From Burkholderia stagnalis (GTDB lineage: Bacteria; Pseudomonadota; Gammaproteobacteria; Burkholderiales; Burkholderiaceae): 64,000 nucleotides of DNA. This document shows, in pieces, positions 8,403 to 16,430 of this stretch (position 1 is its first letter; each line of letters begins with the position of its first letter). A program made the position numbers and the translations under genes. The stretch is from the NCBI RefSeq assembly GCF_902830275.1, contig NZ_CADESW010000018.1, positions 1-64,000 of the forward strand. The letters run 5' to 3'. The notes beneath the pieces were generated by a model. The model searched no databases, was not told the DNA's origin, and was given only the letters and a program-made list of their open reading frames with translations.

Positions 8403-9527
8403 TCAGGCATTGAGCAGCATGCCGGTGCGGAAAGCGCGCGTGCCGGTCACGCGCCCGAGTGGCGCGCCCGCCGTTACGAATCGAATCCCGCGGCGCATGT
8501 AGAAGATTCCGGAAGTATTGCTGCGCACCGTAATCGTCTTGTTCGTCAGCGGATCGACAATGTCGAAGAGCGGCGCGCCGGCGCGAATGTGGTCGCCCGG
8601 TGCCGCGTGGTGGATCAGAATGCCGCTCGCGGGTGCATGGAATTCTTCGCTGCCGGCCAGCGGGGTGGGTTCGTGCACGAGCGGAGGAAGCGGCCTTGCG
8701 TTGCCTCTCAATGCCCCCCGCGACCGCAAGAATTCGATGATCGCTTCCGCGTCACGCGCGGCGGTTTCGTAGGTCACGTCACGCTGCCCGCGGCATTCGA
8801 TCGTTGCGGCGATCGTTCCCGGCAGTAGCGAGGCCGCGCATCCAGCCCGCTTTTGCAGCCTCCACCAGGGGAGGCTGTGCGCCTCGTCAAAGGACTGGCC
8901 GCCCGACTCCGTCGCGATCAACGAAGCCCGCGCCCCCAGGTAGCGGGCGAGCGGCTCGAACTGCGGCCATGCCGCATCGCTTGTATACAGATGCAGCGTC
9001 GCTTCGAGCGAACAGTGCAGATCGATCACGACGTCGGCGTCCAATGACAACGACAGCAGCACATGCTGCAGCGATTCAAACTCGGTACGTGGATCGTGTC
9101 GCGCGAGCGCTTCGCGCATCCAGGTTCGCACGATGGCGACGTTTTGCTTCGCATCCGCACCGAGTCTGCCGTCAAGTTGGTCTGCCAGCTTGTCGAATGC
9201 CGGGAAGTTGCGGTTGAAATTCCGACCGCTGGCGAGATCGTATCGACCGATGAACTGGCCGAGCACGTGCTGGTTCAGTCCCACCGGGTTCGCCACCGGC
9301 ACGACGACTATCTGCGCGTCGAGCTCGCCGGCAGCCTCCATCTCCTCGAGACGACGCCTGAGCATCACGCCAACCAGCATTGCAGGCGTTTCATCGGCGT
9401 GCAGGGCCGCCTGGATATAGATCTTTTGTCGCGTACCCTCCGCCTCTCGGGGGCCGAAATGAAAGCTGACGAGTTCACGGCGCGTGCCGATCGCGGGTGA
9501 GATCAGAAAAGTCGATTGCGCATGCAT
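8403..9527 (-). CDS. Succinylglutamate desuccinylase/aspartoacylase family amidohydrolase
   Basis: This 374-residue zinc amidohydrolase is of the AstE/AspA branch of the M14 fold. Zinc ligands are read as His43 and Glu46 (LHADE) and the His of DLHCS near residue 165. RNFNRNF is the conserved Arg/Asn substrate-binding segment. The last about 90 residues form the beta-rich lid with PASGILIHHAAPGD. The family removes acyl groups from N-acyl amino acids or deamidates similar substrates in the cytoplasm. The gene follows the periplasmic binding protein by 46 bp in the same direction, so uptake and deacylation of one compound is a reasonable inference. The substrate is unknown. The ATG lacks a clear ribosome site. 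Confidence 0.85.
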   Translation of the reverse strand: MHAQSTFLISPAIGTRRELVSFHFGPREAEGTRQKIYIQAALHADETPAMLVGVMLRRRLEEMEAAGELDAQIVVVPVANPVGLNQHVLGQFIGRYDLASGRNFNRNFPAFDKLADQLDGRLGADAKQNVAIVRTWMREALARHDPRTEFESLQHVLLSLSLDADVVIDLHCSLEATLHLYTSDAAWPQFEPLARYLGARASLIATESGGQSFDEAHSLPWWRLQKRAGCAASLLPGTIAATIECRGQRDVTYETAARDAEAIIEFLRSRGALRGNARPLPPLVHEPTPLAGSEEFHAPASGILIHHAAPGDHIRAGAPLFDIVDPLTNKTITVRSNTSGIFYMRRGIRFVTAGAPLGRVTGTRAFRTGMLLNA

Positions 9528-9573
9528 GGGGAGAAAGACGGTAAGGGGGACGCTGTCGAATCATCGTGCCAGG

Positions 9574-10359
9574 TCAGTCGCCGTAGGTATCGAACGAGAA
9601 ATAGCGACGAGCGATGCGCGTATATGTTCCATCCGCGAGCATCGACGCGATCGCGGCATCGATCGATTCCCTGAGCGCGAGATCACTCTTGCGCATGCCG
9701 ATCCCGACGCCCTTGTCGCCCATCGACAGTGCCGGGCCGGCAAACCCGAAGCCCTTTCCTCTCGGCGTGCTCAGGAATCCCTGATCGGCTTCGACCGTGC
9801 CGAGCAATGCGCCGTCGATACGGCCGTTGACGAGATCCGCGAACACTTCGTCCTGGCCTTTATATGCCACGACGATCACGCCGTGCGGAACCCATTGTGC
9901 CAGCGCATAACTCTCGAACTGCGTTCCGGATTGCACCCCGATACGTTTGCCGGAGAGCGACCTCGTGTCGCTGCCAAGCCCCGCCCCATTGCGCGCGACG
10001 ATGCGCGACCTGAATTGATAGAGCTTCGACGAGAACGCAATCTGTTGGGCGCGTTTCTCGGTGATCGCCATTGAAGAGAGGATCGCGTCGATCTTCCGCG
10101 CCTGAAGCGCCGGGATCATCCCGGAAAACTCCAGCTCCACCCATTTGCAATGGGCGCGGATGCGCCTGCAGATTTCGTCGCCGAGATCGACGTCGAAGCC
10201 CCGGATGCTGCCGTCAGGGGCTTTCGCCTCCATCGGCGGGTAGTTGGGATCGATGCCGAACCGGACCATGCCCTTATCGTTCGCACGCGCGCCGGGCGCG
10301 GTGCAGAGCAGGCTCATGACCGTCATTCCGATCATCATGACATGCAGGAATTTCTTCAC
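9574..10359 (-). CDS. Periplasmic polar amino-acid-type substrate-binding protein
   Basis: This 261-residue family 3 solute-binding protein has a signal peptide (residues 1-26, ending GARA). Typical motifs are FGIDPNYPPM, GFDVDLGDEIC, DAILSSMAITEKR and GVQSGTQFE, as in ArgT/HisJ/ArtI proteins. No permease or ATPase genes adjoin it, so it is an orphan that would need components encoded elsewhere. It heads a transcription unit with the amidohydrolase and is divergent from a LysR gene, which probably controls it. GIDPNYPPM and the DG pair predict binding of an amino acid or derivative. The exact ligand is unknown. Confidence 0.88.
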   Translation of the reverse strand: MKKFLHVMMIGMTVMSLLCTAPGARANDKGMVRFGIDPNYPPMEAKAPDGSIRGFDVDLGDEICRRIRAHCKWVELEFSGMIPALQARKIDAILSSMAITEKRAQQIAFSSKLYQFRSRIVARNGAGLGSDTRSLSGKRIGVQSGTQFESYALAQWVPHGVIVVAYKGQDEVFADLVNGRIDGALLGTVEADQGFLSTPRGKGFGFAGPALSMGDKGVGIGMRKSDLALRESIDAAIASMLADGTYTRIARRYFSFDTYGD

Positions 10360-10467
10360 GATCGCGTTTCTCTTGAAAAATTCCTCGCTATCCTAGTGTG
10401 CAAGAGAAGCACTGCGAAGCATCATTTCGATTATCATGATCGCTTTTACTGATCGGGCCACACGATC

Positions 10468-11379
10468 ATGACCCTCACTCAGTTGCGCGTGTTCGCCGCG
10501 ATCATCGAGCATGGCAGCCTGCGTGGCGCGGCGCGCGCACTCAAAGTGACTCAAAGCAACGTCACGCAGCAGCTGCAGAATCTCGAACTTGCACTGGGGG
10601 TACCGCTTGTCGAGCGCACGAATCGTGGCATCGTGTTGACCAAGTATGGGGAGCGGCTTCTGGCGCGCGCCAGCGCGATTCTCGGCGAGTGCGATCGCGC
10701 CGATAGCGAAATGCGGCAGCTGCGAGGCGACTTTGGCGGAAGCGTGGTCCTGGGCATGACCACCGAACCGATGATCCAGACACTCGCCCCCGTGCTCGAA
10801 CAGTATTGCACGCGCTTTCCGCAGGTGTCGGTGCACCTGCTCAACGGGACGTCGCGCAAAATGATCTCGTGGCTGCGCGATGGGGCACTGGACTTTGCGG
10901 TCGCACTGGTCGGCCCCGCAACCGATACGCATGACTTGGCGGTGACGCCACTGTACCGATCCGATCCTGTCGTCGTATGCCGACGCGGGCATCCGCTTCA
11001 GCATGCGACAACGCTCGCCGAGCTCGCCGACTGCAAGTGGATCGCCACCCGCCAGCCGGGCTCGTCGACAGCGCCACCCGTGAACCGGCTGACAACGTTG
11101 TTTGCCGAACACGGACTTGCACCGCCCAATATCGTCGTAACGACCGAGGCGCTATTCGATACGCTGCATCTCGTGAGCGAAACGGACTGGCTGTCGCTGG
11201 AGCCGTCAATCGTCACACGATATCGGTTGTTCGGGGGAGAACTCGAGTCGATTGCAATCGCCGAGCGGGCGGCGGAATCCAGCGTCAGCGTCCTGCAACG
11301 CGCCAGCGTCCCGCTGACGCCGGTTGCGCAGGAACTGGCGACGATGATCGTGTCGTATGCGCGCATGACCCATGCCTGA
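10468..11379 (+). CDS. LysR-family transcriptional regulator
   Basis: This 303-residue protein has an N-terminal winged helix-turn-helix (LTQLRVFAAIIEHGSLRGAARALKVTQSNVTQQLQNLE), followed by the type 2 periplasmic-binding-like effector domain. ATG 10468 is 108 bp from the divergent binding-protein gene, the standard layout for a LysR controlling its neighbour. The inducer is probably the compound handled by the binding protein and amidohydrolase (inference). It converges with the TetR gene downstream; GC-rich arms around 11407-11437 could terminate both, but the pairing is imperfect. Confidence 0.92.
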   Translation: MTLTQLRVFAAIIEHGSLRGAARALKVTQSNVTQQLQNLELALGVPLVERTNRGIVLTKYGERLLARASAILGECDRADSEMRQLRGDFGGSVVLGMTTEPMIQTLAPVLEQYCTRFPQVSVHLLNGTSRKMISWLRDGALDFAVALVGPATDTHDLAVTPLYRSDPVVVCRRGHPLQHATTLAELADCKWIATRQPGSSTAPPVNRLTTLFAEHGLAPPNIVVTTEALFDTLHLVSETDWLSLEPSIVTRYRLFGGELESIAIAERAAESSVSVLQRASVPLTPVAQELATMIVSYARMTHA

Positions 11380-11447
11380 ACGAATCGCCCCCCTTCAACC
11401 GGAATGCGCCCTGGCCGATCACATCGGGCCGGGGCGTTCGATGCGAC

Positions 11448-12053
11448 TCAGGCCTTCTCGCGCACGGCCATCTCCAGCGGCATCATCGCCGGGCCGATCG
11501 ACGCCAGCAGACGATCCTTCGACACCCCGTCGCGGGACTGCACGGAGATGCCGTGCAACTGCGTCGCATAGAAGTCGGCCAGCGCCTTCACGTCGGTCGC
11601 GGGCTTGAGCTGCCCCTGCTCCATCGCCTGTTGCAGGCGCGCGACGATCGATTGCGTGCGGGCGCGTCGAAGCGCCGCGAGCCACTCCATCACGCCGTCG
11701 TTCTCGGCCGTGCAGTTGGTGGCGGCTGACACCACCATGCAGCCATGCGGCTGGCCGCGCTTCGTATAGGCGGCAACGGCATCGCGCAGCATCCGTTCGA
11801 TCGCGGCGCGAATGCCGGCCTCCTCGGCGAGCGCACGATCGGCGAAACCTCCGTCGCCTTTCTCATAGAGCGCCACCGCCTCGTGGAACAGCGCTTCCTT
11901 GCTGCCGAAGGCCGCGTAGATGCGCGCCGATGCGATCCCCATCGCATCGACCAGATCGGACATCGACGTGCCTTCGTAGCCGCGCCGCCAGAACGCGATC
12001 ATCGCCCGTTTCAGCGCAAGATCGCGATCAAATTCTCTCGGCCGTCCTGCCAT
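11448..12053 (-). CDS. TetR-family repressor
   Basis: The start at 12053 (MAGRPREFDRDLAL) follows AGGAGAGG and matches the family's usual N-terminus; the upstream in-frame ATG 12113 adds 20 unlikely residues. The 201-residue product has the helix-turn-helix GYEGTSMSDLVDAMGIASARIYAAFGSKEALF. The C-terminal ligand domain (PHGCMVVSAATNC) resembles TetR_C subgroups often linked to alcohol or ester metabolism. It is divergent from the isomerase-hydrolase operon, with a matching palindrome between them. Confidence 0.92.
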   Translation of the reverse strand: MAGRPREFDRDLALKRAMIAFWRRGYEGTSMSDLVDAMGIASARIYAAFGSKEALFHEAVALYEKGDGGFADRALAEEAGIRAAIERMLRDAVAAYTKRGQPHGCMVVSAATNCTAENDGVMEWLAALRRARTQSIVARLQQAMEQGQLKPATDVKALADFYATQLHGISVQSRDGVSKDRLLASIGPAMMPLEMAVREKA

Positions 12054-12106
12054 CACCTCTCCTGTTCGCTGATTTCGACTCGCCCGGATTTTATCGCGCG
12101 ACGCGG

Positions 12107-12136
12107 TTGACACGCGATATTCACTCGCCCTATTCT
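12107..12136 (+). promoter_or_regulatory. Sigma-70-like promoter for isomerase-hydrolase operon
   Basis: TTGACA (12107-12112), an 18-bp spacer and TATTCT (12131-12136) stand upstream of ATG 12167. The -35 is perfect; the -10 matches at four of six positions. Confidence 0.6.
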
Positions 12137-12151
12137 TTGTCGCTCGACAAA
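12136..12151. promoter_or_regulatory. TetR operator candidate
   Basis: TTTGTCG-CT-CGACAAA is a perfect 16-bp palindrome starting at the last base of the predicted -10 box, between the divergent TetR gene and the operon. Binding here would block transcription start. Confidence 0.6.
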
Positions 12152-12166
12152 TAATAGGAGTTGAAC

Positions 12167-13222
12167 ATGCGTACCATCAAGGGCCCGAGTCTCCATCTCG
12201 CGCAGTTCGCCGACGACGTCGCGCCGTTCGACAGCCTGGCCGGCGTGGCGCAATGGGCCGCGGACAAAGGTTTCAAGGCATTGCAGGTTCCCGCGTGGGA
12301 GACGCGGTTGTTCGACGTGGCCACCGCCGCGGACAGCCAGGCCTATTGCGATGACGTGACGGGCATGCTGGCCGAGCATGGCCTCGTGATCAGCGAGCTG
12401 ACCACGCACATCTTCGGCCAGCTGGTCGCGGTGCATCCCGCATACGACGCGATGTGCGACAACTTCGCGCCGGCGGCGCTGCGCGGCAACCCGGCCGCGC
12501 GCACGGCGTGGGCGCTGGATCGTCTCGAACGCGCGGCGCGCGCGTCGCGCCGGCTGGGGCTGACGGAGATGGGCACGTTCTCGGGCTCGTTCGCCTGGCC
12601 GTACCTGTTCCCGTTCCCGCAGCGGCCCGAAGGCCTGATCGACGCCGCCTTCGACGAACTGGCCCGCCGCTGGCGGCCCATTCTGGATGCGTGCGACGAA
12701 AACGGCGTCAACCTCTGCTACGAAATCCATCCGGCCGAAGACCTGCACGACGGCGTGTCTTTCGAGCGCTTCCATGCACGCGTCGGCCAGCACGCGCGCT
12801 GCAAGATCCTGTTCGACCCGAGCCACTTCGTGCTGCAGCAGCTCGATTACCTCGACTACATCGACATCTACCGCGAACACATCCGCATGTTCCACGTCAA
12901 GGATGCCGAGTTCGTGCCGAGCGGCCGACAGGGCATCTACGGCGGCTATGCGTCGTGGGTCGAGCGCGCCGGGCGCTTCCGCTCGCTCGGCGATGGCCAG
13001 GTCGATTTCAAGGCGATCTTCTCGAAGCTTGCGCAATACGACTATGCGGGCTGGGCCACGCTCGAGTGGGAGTGCTGCCTGAAGAACCAGGAGGACGGCG
13101 CGCGCGAAGGCGTCGAATTCATCAACCGCCACATCATCCGCGTGACCGAGCGCATCTTCGACGACTTCGCCGGCGCGTCGGTGAACCGCCAGCAGATCGA
13201 CGCGATGCTGGGCATCGCCTGA
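12167..13222 (+). CDS. Sugar phosphate isomerase/epimerase (xylose isomerase-like TIM barrel)
   Basis: ATG 12167 has TAGGAG six bases upstream, so the TTG at 12161 is not needed. The 351-residue protein carries the AP endonuclease 2/xylose isomerase-like barrel with metal-ligand motifs CYEIHPAEDL, FDPSHF, HVKDAEF and LEWECCL. Members isomerise or epimerise sugars and polyols (IolE/IolH, UxuA-like) or act on keto-acids. It leads a three-gene operon with two alpha/beta hydrolases under the divergent TetR. Its role is probably degradation of a sugar- or ester-linked compound; the substrate is not identifiable. Confidence 0.85.
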   Translation: MRTIKGPSLHLAQFADDVAPFDSLAGVAQWAADKGFKALQVPAWETRLFDVATAADSQAYCDDVTGMLAEHGLVISELTTHIFGQLVAVHPAYDAMCDNFAPAALRGNPAARTAWALDRLERAARASRRLGLTEMGTFSGSFAWPYLFPFPQRPEGLIDAAFDELARRWRPILDACDENGVNLCYEIHPAEDLHDGVSFERFHARVGQHARCKILFDPSHFVLQQLDYLDYIDIYREHIRMFHVKDAEFVPSGRQGIYGGYASWVERAGRFRSLGDGQVDFKAIFSKLAQYDYAGWATLEWECCLKNQEDGAREGVEFINRHIIRVTERIFDDFAGASVNRQQIDAMLGIA

Positions 13223-13250
13223 CAGACCTCATTCATACGGATAACTATCC

Positions 13251-14126
13251 ATGTCGAACCAGAACTCATCGCAATCCGCCGCCTTCGCTCATCAATACGT
13301 ACGCATCGACGGCCATCGCATCCATTGCGTCACCGCGGGCAGCGGCACCCCGGTGCTGCTGATTCCCGGCTGGCCGCAGACCTGGTATGCATGGCGTCAC
13401 GTGATGCATGCGCTGGCCGAACAGGGCTTCATGGCGATCGCCGTCGACCTGCCCGGCACGGGCTATTCCGACCGCCCCGATGCCGGCTACGACACGGGCC
13501 ATACCGCCGCCACGCTGCATCGCACGATGGTGCAGCTCGGCTTCGACACCTACCTGGTGGCCGGTCACGACGTCGGCATGTGGGTCGCGTATGCGCTGGC
13601 CAGCGACCGGCCCGACGCGGTGCGCGCGCTGGCGCTCACCGAGGCGGTGATTCCGGGCCTGGCTCCCGCGCCGCCGATCTTCGTGCCGCCGGAGGACAAC
13701 ATCTTCCTCTGGCACTTCATGTTCAATCAGCTCGCCGACCTGCCCGAGACGCTGATCGCCGGGCGCGAGCGCGCGTACCTCGATTTCATGTTCGATCGCT
13801 GGTCGTTCCGGCGCGACTGCGTGGCCGTCGATGTTTACGCGCAAGCGTATGCGGCGCCCGGCGGCCTGCGCGGCGGCTTCGCCTATTACCGGGCCATTCC
13901 CGAAACGATCCGCCAGAACCTCGCGCGCGCGGAGCGCAAGCTCGGCATGCCCGTGCTCGCCATCGGCGCCGAGCACGCGACGCACGATGCGCCGCTGATC
14001 ACGTTGCGCGATCACGCCGTCGACCTGCAGGGTATCGTCGTGCCGGATTGCGGGCATTTCATCATGGAAGAAGCGGCCGATGCGTTCATCGGCCACCTGC
14101 TGCCCTTCCTCGAACGGAGCCGTTGA
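13251..14126 (+). CDS. Alpha/beta hydrolase, epoxide hydrolase/dehalogenase type
   Basis: This 291-residue protein has the oxyanion motif LIPGWPQTW and a nucleophile elbow AGHDVG with Asp107, the arrangement of soluble epoxide hydrolases and haloalkane dehalogenases rather than esterases. The catalytic His lies in CGHFIMEE near the end. It forms a covalent ester intermediate and hydrolyses an epoxide, C-halogen or similar bond. It sits 28 bp after the isomerase and 2 bp before the next hydrolase. No signal peptide, so it is cytoplasmic. Confidence 0.88.
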   Translation: MSNQNSSQSAAFAHQYVRIDGHRIHCVTAGSGTPVLLIPGWPQTWYAWRHVMHALAEQGFMAIAVDLPGTGYSDRPDAGYDTGHTAATLHRTMVQLGFDTYLVAGHDVGMWVAYALASDRPDAVRALALTEAVIPGLAPAPPIFVPPEDNIFLWHFMFNQLADLPETLIAGRERAYLDFMFDRWSFRRDCVAVDVYAQAYAAPGGLRGGFAYYRAIPETIRQNLARAERKLGMPVLAIGAEHATHDAPLITLRDHAVDLQGIVVPDCGHFIMEEAADAFIGHLLPFLERSR

Positions 14127-14128
14127 AC

Positions 14129-15067
14129 ATGCCGCTCGACCCGCGACTTGCCGCATGGCTCGATCAATTGCCCGCCGCCGGTTCGCCCGCGTCGCTCGCC
14201 GAATTGCGCGCGGCAACGGATGCGTCGTTACGGGCCTTGCATGGCCCGCTGGAAACCGTGGCTCGCACCGAAACGTACGCAGTGCCCGTGCGCGACGGGC
14301 AATCGATACGCGTGCGCGGCTACTGGCCGGCGGCCATCGACAACAGCGCATTGCCGGTTCCGGCGATCGTGTATGCCCATGGCGGCGGATGGTGCCTGGG
14401 AACGCTCGCGCTCTACGACAACCCGTGCCATGCGCTGGCGAACGCGACGCAATGCGTCGTGCTGTCGGTGGACTACCGGCTCGCGCCCGAACATCCATTC
14501 CCCGTGCCGCTGGAGGATGTCTGCGACGCGCTGGCCTGGGTGTTTGCGCATGCGGCCGGCCTCGGCATCGACCCGGCGCGGATCGCCGTCGGCGGCGACA
14601 GTGCCGGCGGCAATCTGGCGGCGGCGGCATGCCTGGTCGCGCGTGACGAGGGCGGCCCGCCGATCGCGCATCAATTGCTGCTGTACCCACCGCTGGATGC
14701 GTCGATGGACACGGCGTCCTACCGGACATACGGGCAAGGCCATTACCTCACGTCGGATGTCATGCGCTATTGCTTCGACACGTACCTTGCCGATCCGGCC
14801 GACGGCCGCTCGCCCTACGTGTCGCCGTTGCGCGCGGCGACACACGCAGGCCTGCCGCCGGCGACACTGCTGGTTTGCGAATACGATCCGCTGCGCGACG
14901 AGGCCGAAGCCTATGCGGAGAAACTGCGGCAATCCGGCGTGCCGGTACAGATGGAATGGCTGCCGGGCATGCTTCACGCGTGCATCCACATGTGCGGGCT
15001 GACGCCCGGCGCCCGGCGCCTGTTCGACGTCGCGGGCGCACGGATCGCGCAATGCTTCCGGCGCTGA
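14129..15067 (+). CDS. Alpha/beta hydrolase fold-3 (HSL/Aes-like) esterase
   Basis: This 312-residue serine hydrolase has the HGGGW oxyanion motif, the GDSAGG nucleophile elbow, Asp in CEYDPLRDE and His in MLHACIH, the complete triad of the hormone-sensitive-lipase family. It acts on short-chain esters, lactones or carbamates in the cytoplasm. It is the last gene of the TetR-controlled operon and begins right after the stop of the preceding hydrolase. The physiological ester is unknown. Confidence 0.9.
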   Translation: MPLDPRLAAWLDQLPAAGSPASLAELRAATDASLRALHGPLETVARTETYAVPVRDGQSIRVRGYWPAAIDNSALPVPAIVYAHGGGWCLGTLALYDNPCHALANATQCVVLSVDYRLAPEHPFPVPLEDVCDALAWVFAHAAGLGIDPARIAVGGDSAGGNLAAAACLVARDEGGPPIAHQLLLYPPLDASMDTASYRTYGQGHYLTSDVMRYCFDTYLADPADGRSPYVSPLRAATHAGLPPATLLVCEYDPLRDEAEAYAEKLRQSGVPVQMEWLPGMLHACIHMCGLTPGARRLFDVAGARIAQCFRR

Positions 15068-15085
15068 CGGCCCGACCGACCGGGA

Positions 15086-15105
15086 CGGGTTGAGGACTCA
15101 ACCCG
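15086..15105. terminator. Hairpin between convergent genes
   Basis: CGGGTTGA and TCAACCCG pair around GGAC, and the right arm includes the stop codon of the aminotransferase. It is placed to stop both convergent transcripts, although no T-run follows. Confidence 0.4.
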
Positions 15106-16309
15106 CTTCCATCGCCCGCCGCGCCGACAGCGCAATGCCGTCCGCCGCGCGCCGCACCTCGTCGAGCGACGGAAACGACGGCGCGATCCGCAGATGCCGG
15201 TCGTCCGGATCGTCGCCGTACGGGAAGGCGGCGCCGGCAGGCGTCAGCACGAGCCCGGCTGCGGCTGCGAGCGCGACCGTGCGCTTCGCATGCCCCGGCG
15301 GCACGAACAGGCTGATGAAATAGCCGCCTTCCGGCCGCGTCCACGACACGTCGGGCAGATCCGCAAAATGCGCGCCGAACGCGTGATATACCGCGTCGAA
15401 CTTCGGCTTCAGCAGCGCGCGATGGCGCGCCATCAACGTGTCGAGCCCCGCGCGATCGCGCAATGCATGAACGTGGCGCAGCTGGTTCAGCTTGTCCGGG
15501 CCGATCGTGCGGATCGACTGATGCCGCTGCCACCAGTCGACGTTGCGTCGCGACGACGCGAGAAACGCCACGCCGGCGCCGCCGAACGTCACTTTCGACA
15601 GCGACGCGAACACCAGCGCGCGATCCGGATATCCGGATGCCGCGCACGCGTCGATCACGTTCGGCGTCGCATGCGGCACGTCGGTCAGGTGATGGAATCG
15701 ATAGGCGTCGTCCCAGAGCAGCCGGAAATCGGCCGCCGCGGCCGGCATCGACGCGAGCCGCCGGACGGTGTCGGCCGAATAGATCGCACCGCTCGGATTG
15801 CTGTACAACGGCATGCACCAGATGCCCTTGATCGACGGATCGTCGCGCACGAGCGCCTCGACGATGGCCATGTCGGGGCCGTCGTCGCGCATCGGCACCG
15901 GGATCATGCGGATGCCGAGCGCCTCGCAGATCGAGAAATGCCGGTCGTAGCCGGGCACGGGACACAGGAACGCGACATCGCGCTGCGTACGCCACGCCGG
16001 TGCATCGGGCACCCCGAACAACACGGCGAACGCGAGCGCGTCGTGCATCAGCGCGAGGCTCGAATTGCCGGCCGCGACGACCTGCGCCGCATCGACGTCG
16101 AGCAGCGCCGCGCCGAACTCACGCGCTTCCGGCAACCCGAGCACATGCCCATAGTTGCGGCAATCGAAGCCGTCTCGCGACAAATGCCCCGCGTCGCCGG
16201 CCGCCGCGAACAGCGCGCTCGCCAGGTCGAGCTGCTCGGGCGCGGGCTTGCCGCGCGACATGTCGAGCCGCATGCCCAGTTGTCGGAATGCATCGTAGGT
16301 GGTCGGCAT
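15098..16309 (-). CDS. Aspartate aminotransferase-type PLP enzyme (PF12897-like)
   Basis: Start is placed at 16309 (MPTTYDAFRQLG), giving 403 residues; an upstream ATG would add a tail unlike the family. The opening LDMSRGKPAPEQLDL is the hallmark of the group I aminotransferases of the PF12897 subgroup, which includes aspartate aminotransferases. PLP-related features are NYGHVLGLPEAREFGA, YSNPSG, DDAYRFH and the Schiff-base lysine in SLSKVTFGG. It transfers amino groups between an amino acid and a 2-oxo acid. It stands alone between a converging esterase operon and the phospholipase-D gene. A 15-bp palindrome (ATCAGA-TTT-TCTGAT, 16406-16420) lies upstream. Confidence 0.85.
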   Translation of the reverse strand: MPTTYDAFRQLGMRLDMSRGKPAPEQLDLASALFAAAGDAGHLSRDGFDCRNYGHVLGLPEAREFGAALLDVDAAQVVAAGNSSLALMHDALAFAVLFGVPDAPAWRTQRDVAFLCPVPGYDRHFSICEALGIRMIPVPMRDDGPDMAIVEALVRDDPSIKGIWCMPLYSNPSGAIYSADTVRRLASMPAAAADFRLLWDDAYRFHHLTDVPHATPNVIDACAASGYPDRALVFASLSKVTFGGAGVAFLASSRRNVDWWQRHQSIRTIGPDKLNQLRHVHALRDRAGLDTLMARHRALLKPKFDAVYHAFGAHFADLPDVSWTRPEGGYFISLFVPPGHAKRTVALAAAAGLVLTPAGAAFPYGDDPDDRHLRIAPSFPSLDEVRRAADGIALSARRAMEAG

Positions 16310-16430
16310 GATGTCGTCCCCGCCGCGCGTGCGGCCGCATGAATGAATGCAGCCAGTATGCAAGCCGTTCGACGATCGGGCCAACGCGTTGTTTTGAATG
16401 CTTCAATCAGATTTTCTGATGCCTGTGCGA

